A DNA stretch of 5,152 nt, taken from Gammaproteobacteria bacterium. Its GTDB lineage: Bacteria > Pseudomonadota > Gammaproteobacteria > Eutrophobiales > Eutrophobiaceae. The notes under the pieces are model-generated. The model did not search any database. It saw only the letters and a program-made list of their open reading frames with translations, and was not told where the DNA came from. Position 1 is the stretch's first letter, and every line of letters begins with the position of its first letter. The position numbers and the translations under genes were made by a program. Where the stretch lies: positions 1-5,152 of the forward strand of contig VYCZ01000440.1 of the NCBI GenBank assembly GCA_009843675.1, in the 5' to 3' direction. Below are positions 1 through 5,152 of this stretch, in pieces.

Positions 1-37
1 GTGCAGAAGTAGTTGTTTGTGGCTTCCATTTAATCTT

Positions 38-53
38 GGGGGGAATGGGGGGG
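38..53 (+). promoter_or_regulatory. G-rich leader / unusual ribosome binding region of the first amidohydrolase
   Basis: A run of six G (38-43), then AAT, then a run of seven G (47-53) ends four bases before the ATG at 58. No canonical AGGAG is present. The G runs could pair with the anti-Shine-Dalgarno CCUCC through G-U wobble, so they are the only candidate ribosome binding site. The assignment is an inference. Runs of this length are also prone to slippage. Confidence 0.4.
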
Positions 54-57
54 AACG

Positions 58-1449
58 ATGAAGAAGTTCACATGCATCATCCTTATGCTGCTGTTGTGGT
101 TGCCGGGTTGCTCGGGCGACCAACCAGGTGCCAGCAGCGAAGTCCTCATTACGGACGTCATCCTGATTGATGGCACCGGGTCCGACCCGCAGGTTGGGGT
201 CGACATCCGCATAGCCGATGGACGGATCGCTGAAATCGGGCCGGATTTATCGGCTGCTTCAGGATCAGAGACTATCGACGGTAGCGGAAAATATGTTATC
301 CCCGGCTTAATCGATGCTCACGTCCACATGGACGCCCCGATTGTTTTCCAGCTTACACCGGAAGAGAAAACCCGGGTCGTCGAGAACAACCCCAGGGCTT
401 TTCTCTACAACGGTGTTACCACCGTATTGAACGTTTCCTCGGACGTTGACTGGATCTTCGAACAGCGCCAGGCCGAGCGGGAAGGGCGGCTGCTCTCGCC
501 CAGGCTCTATGTGATGGGCCGCTCATTTACCCCGGTGGATGGTTGGGGCAGCCGGCATGGAGGCGCCCTGGCGGATGCCGATGCGGCTGTGGCGCGCGCG
601 CAGGACTACATCAGCCGGGGCACGGACGGTTTCAAGGTGATTATCGAGGATGGCCTGGGCGCCTCGGGCACTTATATGAGGATGAGCGAAGACATGATGA
701 TGGCCATCTCCAGGATTGCCTGGGAGAACGATGTCCCCATCTATACGCATGCCATCAACCTGGACGAATTCCATTCGGCCGTGGCCATGTCGTCAACGGC
801 GATTGTCCATGGGCTCGAAGACCCCATCCCGCCGGGCGATACCATCCTGCAGGACATGGTTGAAAATAACGTGATGTTTGTTCCCACCCACAGCCTGTGG
901 GAGGCGTTCCTGCGCCACGATGAGGCAGCGGCCGACCTGAACGATCCAATTCTGCGCGGCAGTGTTCCCCACTTTCTGCTGGACTACATGCAGGATCCGG
1001 AATACCGCGCGGAGGAAACCCGCCGCTTCCTGGCGGTCGCCGACATGCCGGTTTACCAGTGGGCCGAGGACAAGATCCCGATTTTCAGCGAGAACATCCT
1101 GAAGGCGCACCAGGCCGGCGTGATTGTCGCCACCGGGACCGATGCAGGAGGGCCGGTGGGGTTCAATTTCCAGGGCTACAACCTCCCCTGGGAAGTCAAA
1201 CTGTTTGTACAGGCAGGAATGACCCCTATGGAAGCACTGGTGGCGGCCACACGGAACGGCGCCATGGTGATCGGTGTAGAGGATCAACTGGGTACGGTGG
1301 AAGCCGGCAAACTGGCCGACCTGCTGATACTCAGCGATGACCCTCTTGATGATATTGAGAATATTCGCAAGATAGAAACGGTTGTATACAAAGGCAAGGC
1401 CTACCCGCGTAGCGAGTTTGCCTACCAACCCACTGAGACGGGAGAGTGA
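58..1449 (+). CDS. Lipoprotein amidohydrolase (imidazolonepropionase-like / Xaa-dipeptidase-like family)
   Basis: This 463-residue protein is a metal-dependent hydrolase of the amidohydrolase superfamily, predicted to cleave an amide, peptide or cyclic amide/lactone bond in the periplasm. Residues 1-18 form a lipoprotein signal: lysines, a hydrophobic stretch, then the lipobox LPGC with Cys18 as the lipidated residue. Ser19 at +2 fits transfer to the outer membrane. A small N-terminal beta domain (about 28-80) precedes the TIM barrel. Visible metal ligands are His88 and His90 (HVH after VIPGLIDA), Lys193 (GFK, probably carbamylated), His231 (YTHA), His251 (VHG) and Asp362 (GTDAGG). This is the complete set for a binuclear subtype site. 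The C-terminal part (AGMTPMEAL, LGTVEAGKLADLLIL) is typical of the family. The ATG is chosen because the lipoprotein signal begins there. The next gene starts three bases after the stop. Substrate is unknown; Xaa-Arg/Lys dipeptidase-like or ochratoxinase-like activities are possible by family. Family call is firm, substrate is not. Confidence 0.93.
   Translation: MKKFTCIILMLLLWLPGCSGDQPGASSEVLITDVILIDGTGSDPQVGVDIRIADGRIAEIGPDLSAASGSETIDGSGKYVIPGLIDAHVHMDAPIVFQLTPEEKTRVVENNPRAFLYNGVTTVLNVSSDVDWIFEQRQAEREGRLLSPRLYVMGRSFTPVDGWGSRHGGALADADAAVARAQDYISRGTDGFKVIIEDGLGASGTYMRMSEDMMMAISRIAWENDVPIYTHAINLDEFHSAVAMSSTAIVHGLEDPIPPGDTILQDMVENNVMFVPTHSLWEAFLRHDEAAADLNDPILRGSVPHFLLDYMQDPEYRAEETRRFLAVADMPVYQWAEDKIPIFSENILKAHQAGVIVATGTDAGGPVGFNFQGYNLPWEVKLFVQAGMTPMEALVAATRNGAMVIGVEDQLGTVEAGKLADLLILSDDPLDDIENIRKIETVVYKGKAYPRSEFAYQPTETGE
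1440..1444 (+). promoter_or_regulatory. Ribosome binding site of the TonB-dependent receptor gene
   Basis: GGGAG lies inside the last codons of the amidohydrolase gene, eight bases before the ATG at 1453. It supports that start. Because the ribosome terminating at 1449 covers this site, the two genes are probably translationally coupled. Confidence 0.65.
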
Positions 1450-1452
1450 AAA

Positions 1453-3738
1453 ATGAAACAAGCAGACAATACAATAATTAATAGAATTCGTTATGTTCTA
1501 TCCAGTGGTTTACTCATCTTACTATTCGGTTATGCGCCGATAACGCAGTCCCAGATTGAAGAAATAGTAGTGACCGCCACCAAGCGCGGCGATTCGCTGA
1601 TCCAGGACATCCCGCTGTCCGTGCAGGCGATCAGCGGGGACAGTCTGAAGGAAGCAGGTGCGCTGGACTTCAACGATTTCTTCCGCCAGGTGCCGGGTTT
1701 GAGTGCCGTCGACCAGGGGCCCGGTGACAAGCGCTACATTGTACGCGGCATCAACTCGGCCGGCGCCGGGACCGTGGGTCTGTATTTCGATGAAATCGTC
1801 GTAACCGGCAATATGCTGACAGCGGCCGGCGGGCGCTCAATTGACGTGAGACTGTTCGATATGGATCGTATCGAGGTGCTGAAAGGGCCCCAGGGAACCA
1901 CCTTCGGTTCCAGCTCCCTTTCCGGGGCGATCAGGTGGATACCTGCTTACCCCGATATGAACCAGGCCTCCATGGATGTCGGCGCAGGGTTCAGTTCCAC
2001 CCGCCACTCGGACGGACTCGGTTACTCGGTCGATGCAATGGTGAACATACCCATTGTCAAGGACAGGGTAGCGCTCAGGTTTGCCGGGATAAAGATTGAT
2101 AACGATGGCTACATCGACGATCAGTGGAGGAAAGATGGCAATGACGATGACACCGAAGCCCTGCGCGGCATACTGGCTGTACAGGTGACGGATAATCTGA
2201 AGTTTTCGGTGCTGGGCATGCACCAGGATGCAAGGACTAACGCCCGGGCAGGATGGATGGACCAGTTGATTGATCTTCCCGTGAGCCCGACACTCAACGG
2301 CGGTCCCACGCCCACCAAGTATTACAACACGGATATGTCCGACGCCAGCTTTGATGACGAGACCGACATGTACAACGTCAAGTTTGAATATGACCCGGAG
2401 TGGGGCAACGTCATCTTTACATCATCCTATATGCAGCGGGATACGTACTCCAGACGGGACGCTTCTGCTGAGATTGAGATTATTACCCGCCTGTCGTTTC
2501 CTGCAGACGGCACCGGACAGTCTTTCATTGTTCAACCACAAAACCATGAGTTATTCACTAATGAAATCCGCTTTGCTTCCAGTTGGGACAGCCCGTTCCA
2601 GGTATTGATTGGCGGGTTTCGCCAATCGGAGGAACGCTTCTTCAGGAGCAAGGTGATAACAGTGGACTCCGTAACCGGCAGAGTCACACCTGATTCAATT
2701 TCGCTGCTGGACCGCACGGTGGATACCACGGTTGAAGAGAAGGCGCTATTCGGCGAATTGTCCTGGGACGTAACAGAGCGGTTGAATGTGACGGGTGGTT
2801 TTCGCTGGTTTGATTTCGACCTGGGGGTAATCGCCGCGGCGGTTACCGGTTTTCCGGGGAGACCCGGCAGAGGTGCCGATCCGGAACTTCCGTTTGGCGA
2901 GAAGGACATCATTTTCAGGGCAAACGTTTCCCTGGATGTGACGGATGATATCATGACGTACTTCCAGTTTGCGCAGGGCTTTCGCTCCGGTGGACCGAAC
3001 GACCAGACGGCAGCAAGTATCGCCGGTGTTACCATTCCCGCGGGTTACGGTTCCGACTCTGTGGATAGTTATGAAGTCGGTTTCAAGAGCGCCTGGGCGG
3101 ACAACAAATTCACTTTTAACGGTTCCTTTTTCTATCTCGACTGGACGGATATACAGGCCCGGCAACAAGCAACCGCGCCCGGCGGGCTGACTTTCTCTTA
3201 CAGGGGGAATGGGGGTACCGCGGAAGTCCTCGGGGTTGAACTGCAGGCCCAGGCCTATCCTGCCGAAGGGCTGTCTTTCGGCGCTACGTTCAACTACAAC
3301 GAAGCGGAACTGACCGCGGACGTGCCGATACCGGCCAACGGTATGGATGGCGATCAAATTCCCCATGTACCGGAAGTCACCTTCAGCCTGAACGGTCGGT
3401 ATGAAATGCCGCTGGGTTGGAATGGCTGGACCGGATTCATCGGTGGCGATTTCTCCTGGGTGGATGACCAGACCAATGAATTGCGGCCAACCTTTATCAC
3501 TTATCGCGAGATGGACAGTTATTCCGTCCTCAACCTGAGAGCGGGGGTCAACGGCGGTGGCTGGTCCGCGGTGGTGAGCCTGGATAACGTGCTGGATGAG
3601 GATGAGACCCTGGCATACATCTTTAACGGCGGCAACCAACCATCCCGGCTCGGCCTGCCCGGATGGGTTCCGCCGGGCATGGTTCGCCCCTGGCCGCGCA
3701 TGGTTTCGGTCACGGTTCGTAAGTCGTTTGATTTTTAA
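1453..3738 (+). CDS. TonB-dependent outer-membrane receptor
   Basis: This 761-residue protein is a TonB-dependent receptor, a gated outer-membrane beta-barrel that imports a specific ligand using energy relayed by TonB-ExbB-ExbD. An N-terminal signal peptide is visible (basic segment to about residue 13, hydrophobic core about 14-29, likely cleavage near residue 33). It is followed immediately by a TonB box, IEEIVVTAT (35-43). The plug domain spans about 46-165, with PLSVQAISG, the motif RGINSAG (98-104) and RIEVLKGPQGTTFG (139-152). The rest is barrel, with alternating aromatic-rich strands, the late-barrel motif FRSGG, YEVGFKS, and a C-terminal phenylalanine (SFDF) as expected for BAM-dependent insertion. 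Length is normal for a receptor lacking an N-terminal signalling or carboxypeptidase-like extension. It resembles the broad receptor class often annotated for iron complexes, but such receptors also import carbohydrates, aromatics and other organics. The coupled amidohydrolase argues for an organic ligand rather than iron, which is an inference. The gene is intact. Confidence 0.96.
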   Translation: MKQADNTIINRIRYVLSSGLLILLFGYAPITQSQIEEIVVTATKRGDSLIQDIPLSVQAISGDSLKEAGALDFNDFFRQVPGLSAVDQGPGDKRYIVRGINSAGAGTVGLYFDEIVVTGNMLTAAGGRSIDVRLFDMDRIEVLKGPQGTTFGSSSLSGAIRWIPAYPDMNQASMDVGAGFSSTRHSDGLGYSVDAMVNIPIVKDRVALRFAGIKIDNDGYIDDQWRKDGNDDDTEALRGILAVQVTDNLKFSVLGMHQDARTNARAGWMDQLIDLPVSPTLNGGPTPTKYYNTDMSDASFDDETDMYNVKFEYDPEWGNVIFTSSYMQRDTYSRRDASAEIEIITRLSFPADGTGQSFIVQPQNHELFTNEIRFASSWDSPFQVLIGGFRQSEERFFRSKVITVDSVTGRVTPDSISLLDRTVDTTVEEKALFGELSWDVTERLNVTGGFRWFDFDLGVIAAAVTGFPGRPGRGADPELPFGEKDIIFRANVSLDVTDDIMTYFQFAQGFRSGGPNDQTAASIAGVTIPAGYGSDSVDSYEVGFKSAWADNKFTFNGSFFYLDWTDIQARQQATAPGGLTFSYRGNGGTAEVLGVELQAQAYPAEGLSFGATFNYNEAELTADVPIPANGMDGDQIPHVPEVTFSLNGRYEMPLGWNGWTGFIGGDFSWVDDQTNELRPTFITYREMDSYSVLNLRAGVNGGGWSAVVSLDNVLDEDETLAYIFNGGNQPSRLGLPGWVPPGMVRPWPRMVSVTVRKSFDF

Positions 3739-3808
3739 GGTATCACGTCATCGGGGACAGAATTAATTCTGTCCCCGGCGGCCATGTCCGCGAGGTTAAA
3801 TCTACGGT
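3739..3808. other. Convergent intergenic gap
   Basis: This 70-base gap separates the stop codons of the receptor gene (+ strand) and the alpha/beta-hydrolase gene (- strand). It holds the long palindrome described separately. A weak GCGG/CCGC inverted pair (3778-3781 and 3788-3791) lies beside it. No reading frame or promoter is evident. Confidence 0.85.
3752..3777. repeat. Perfect 26-bp palindrome between convergent genes
   Basis: The arms CGGGGACAGAA and TTCTGTCCCCG flank a central TTAA, and all 26 bases are self-complementary. As RNA it would form an 11-bp stem with a four-base UUAA loop in either direction. It lies 13 bases after the receptor stop and 31 bases beyond the hydrolase stop, so it could end or protect both transcripts. 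Neither side has a U-tract, so it is not a standard intrinsic terminator. The GGGGACAG...CTGTCCCC form resembles dispersed palindromic elements of REP type that I recall from proteobacterial genomes. That identity rests on memory and context, not on copies inside this window, where I see only one. Confidence 0.75.
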
Positions 3809-4726
3809 TCATTTCGAACCCTGTATTATATCCATGACCTGCCTGAACAGTTCGCTGTCTCCATTCGCCAGGGACAGCGCCGTATCGGCGTGGTCCTCCC
3901 CGTCCAGCAGCAGGTAGTGAGCATCGACGCCGGCAGCCTTTAATGCCTCGGTAAATGCCATGGACGACTCCTGGTATCCCTCTTCGGACCCGACCGCGAC
4001 CAGGGCAACCGGCACAGGATCATTGACGTGCAGGATCGGACTGGCCTGTTCCCGCAGTTCCGGGGTGGGGGCATAGGTATATACCTCGCCGGGCCGACCC
4101 CTGGCGCGCACGTCGTAAGGGCCGCTTACGGGTATGATGGCCTTCAGTATCTCTTTCGGCATACCCATCTCGACCAACCAGGCGCGGTCGACACCGATGT
4201 CGGCAGACAGGATGGCGCCGGCCGAATGGCCGCCCACGTAGAGAGCTTCCGGGTTGCCGCCATATTGCCCAATGTTTTCAAACAACCATTTGACCGCGCT
4301 TTTGGTGTCGTCAGGCTGAGCCGGGTAGTGGGCGCCGCTGCCGGTCAAACGATAGCTGGCGACGGCCGTGATTACACCCGATTTGACAAACGGTTCCGCA
4401 ACTGAACCGTAATGTGCCCTGTCTCCCTCACGGAAACCACCACCATGCAGGAACAGAAATACCGGGGCATTCGATACTTCACCTTCAGGCAGGTAAAGGT
4501 CGAGGCGCTGTTTCGGGTCTGAACCGTAGGCCAGGTCCAGGTGATGCGGAAACTGGTCCCTGACCCTGGCCGTGTGTTCGTTCATCCGGTGATAGAAACC
4601 GGTCCAGTCAATCGTAAAATCCTCAGGGTGCTGCACCGTGTAGTATTGAGACATATCCTGGGAGTTTGTGATAACTGAGTAAACTAGCAGTAAGACCGTA
4701 AGAGCAAGCAGCTTGATTTTCAACAT
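3809..4726 (-). CDS. Exported alpha/beta-hydrolase (carboxylesterase / kynurenine-formamidase-like)
   Basis: This 305-residue protein belongs to the alpha/beta-hydrolase fold, in the group of small esterases and arylformamidase-like enzymes that cleave ester or amide bonds. The N-terminus (Met-Leu-Lys followed by a hydrophobic stretch to about residue 19, then TNSQD) looks like a signal peptide or anchor, placing the enzyme in the periplasm or membrane. YGSDPKQRLDLYLP (67-80) opens the catalytic domain. HGGG (94-97) forms the oxyanion hole, GHSAG (166-170) carries the nucleophile Ser168, and His279 (EDHAD) is the catalytic histidine. The acid position falls at GSEEGY, so it appears to be Glu248 or Glu249 rather than the usual Asp. 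The start at 4726 is preferred over an in-frame upstream ATG at 4771 because it has a good Shine-Dalgarno, begins a clean signal sequence, and avoids a 29-base overlap with the upstream amidohydrolase gene. It follows that gene by 16 bases and is probably cotranscribed with it. Substrate is unknown. Confidence 0.9.
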   Translation of the reverse strand: MLKIKLLALTVLLLVYSVITNSQDMSQYYTVQHPEDFTIDWTGFYHRMNEHTARVRDQFPHHLDLAYGSDPKQRLDLYLPEGEVSNAPVFLFLHGGGFREGDRAHYGSVAEPFVKSGVITAVASYRLTGSGAHYPAQPDDTKSAVKWLFENIGQYGGNPEALYVGGHSAGAILSADIGVDRAWLVEMGMPKEILKAIIPVSGPYDVRARGRPGEVYTYAPTPELREQASPILHVNDPVPVALVAVGSEEGYQESSMAFTEALKAAGVDAHYLLLDGEDHADTALSLANGDSELFRQVMDIIQGSK

Positions 4727-4734
4727 GAGTTCAT

Positions 4735-4740
4735 CTCCTC
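4735..4740 (-). promoter_or_regulatory. Ribosome binding site that decides the alpha/beta-hydrolase start
   Basis: On the - strand this reads GAGGAG, eight bases before the ATG at 4726. It is the strongest Shine-Dalgarno in the window. It lies just after the stop codon of the upstream amidohydrolase (4743-4745) and favours the 305-residue product over a 320-residue version. Confidence 0.75.
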
Positions 4741-4742
4741 TT

Positions 4743-5152
4743 TCAGAAGTCCGGAGCGCTATCCGGAACATACACTTCTCCGCCCTTGATGACCAGGACG
4801 ATTTTATGTTGCAGCAGGGTAATGTCCTGCAGCGGGTCGCCGTCCACGATCACCATGTCGGCATACTTGCCTTCGGTCACCGTGCCCAGGTCTTTCTCAA
4901 CGCCCTGCAGTTGCGCGGCCCGCAACGTGGCGCTCTGGATTACTTCCATGGGCGTCAGTCCGGCTTCCAGGTAATGCTGCATTTCCCGGGTCAGCGGGCT
5001 GTGGACGTTGAAGGGAGAGCCGGCGTCCGTCCCGGCTACGATCTGCTCGCGTCCGCCGGCTTCGATAAACGTTTTCAGTTTGCGCTTGGCCACCTTGATG
5101 CGTTCCGGCGCGCCGATGCCCCAGGGCACCGCATTCGGGTTGCTCCAGGACC
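4743..5152 (-). CDS. Amidohydrolase, C-terminal part (5' end beyond the window)
   Basis: The last 135 complete codons of an amidohydrolase-superfamily enzyme are visible. The frame stays open to the right edge, reading SWSNPNAVPW before the GTG at 5129, so that GTG is an internal valine and the gene is cut by the window, not broken. The conserved metal-binding Asp is seen in GTDAGSP (Asp codon 5025-5027). The family C-terminus follows: AGLTPMEVIQSAT, LGTVTEGKYADMVIVDGDPL and VIKGGEVY, which rebuilds the small beta domain. The His-x-His, lysine and later histidine ligands would lie upstream and cannot be checked, nor can a signal peptide. The C-terminal part aligns without gaps to the amidohydrolase at 58-1449 and is nearly half identical by eye over about 64 residues, so the two are related but not recent duplicates. 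It heads a probable operon with the alpha/beta-hydrolase 16 bases downstream. Confidence 0.92.
   Translation of the reverse strand, partial: SWSNPNAVPWGIGAPERIKVAKRKLKTFIEAGGREQIVAGTDAGSPFNVHSPLTREMQHYLEAGLTPMEVIQSATLRAAQLQGVEKDLGTVTEGKYADMVIVDGDPLQDITLLQHKIVLVIKGGEVYVPDSAPDF

Noticed and set aside
10..36. Sigma70-like promoter (TAGTTG, 15-base spacer, TAATCT)
   Set aside because: Both hexamers match poorly and the spacer is short. It is no better than chance.
1..61. Tail of an upstream gene
   Set aside because: One frame ends with TAG at 10-12 and another runs to a TGA at 59-61 overlapping the ATG (ATGA). Either could be the end of an upstream gene, but too little is visible to choose.
793..1461. 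Antisense open frame (222 codons) opposite the first amidohydrolase
   Set aside because: The amidohydrolase on the other strand has full motif support. The antisense product has no recognisable features.
1453..1560. AT-rich stretch at the start of the receptor gene as a sign of transfer
   Set aside because: It covers only the signal peptide codons, where lower GC and relaxed codon use are normal; the rest of the gene matches its neighbours.
139..2000. Unusual receptor plug motif (GTTFGSSSLSGAI in place of GTLFGRNATGGAI)
   Set aside because: Ser-rich versions at this site are a common variant among TonB-dependent receptors and do not indicate a defect. The motif lies at about nucleotides 1891-1932.
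2746..3639. Long antisense open frame (297 codons) opposite the receptor gene
   Set aside because: It lies wholly opposite a well-supported receptor, shows no recognisable domain or signal, and is the kind of frame expected opposite a GC-rich gene.
3752..3790. Classical Rho-independent terminator
   Set aside because: The hairpin is strong, but neither strand has a U-tract after it, so I list it as a palindrome only.
4028..4405. + strand open frame (125 codons) within the alpha/beta-hydrolase gene
   Set aside because: It overlaps the conserved catalytic core encoded on the - strand and has no domain of its own.
4727..4771. Fifteen-residue N-terminal extension of the alpha/beta-hydrolase
   Set aside because: It would overlap the upstream gene, put charged residues ahead of the signal sequence, and ignore the strong GAGGAG site before the ATG at 4726.

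Overview
The window looks like part of a proteobacterial genome, most likely a free-living, probably aquatic or marine, gammaproteobacterium. The evidence is a Gram-negative TonB-dependent outer-membrane receptor with an IEEIVVTAT TonB box, a lipoprotein signal with an outer-membrane type +2 residue, and moderately high GC judged by eye. The lineage is an inference; no rRNA or other marker gene is present.

Layout. Positions 1-57 are the tail of an upstream region whose gene cannot be identified, ending in a G-rich leader. On the + strand, 58-1449 encodes a lipoprotein amidohydrolase (putative periplasm-facing metal-dependent hydrolase). Only three bases later, 1453-3738 encodes a TonB-dependent receptor, so the pair is almost certainly one transcript and translationally coupled. 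A 70-base convergent intergenic gap (3739-3808) carries a perfect 26-bp palindrome. On the - strand, reading leftwards, come the 3' part of a second amidohydrolase (4743 to beyond the right edge) and, 16 bases after its stop, an exported alpha/beta-hydrolase of the carboxylesterase/kynurenine-formamidase-like type (3809-4726). These two also look like one operon.

Working together: two convergent two-gene units each pair an amidohydrolase with a partner, a receptor for outer-membrane uptake in one and an esterase-like hydrolase in the other. The two amidohydrolases resemble each other clearly over their C-terminal parts. The simplest reading is a small scavenging locus in which an amide-, lactone- or ester-containing compound (for example a peptide derivative or plant/algal metabolite) is imported through the receptor and cleaved at the cell envelope. 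The substrate cannot be read from the sequence.

The families are all common. I found no CRISPR array, tRNA, rRNA, transposase or obvious defence system. The least explained elements are the palindrome, the paralogous amidohydrolase arrangement and the G-rich leader.
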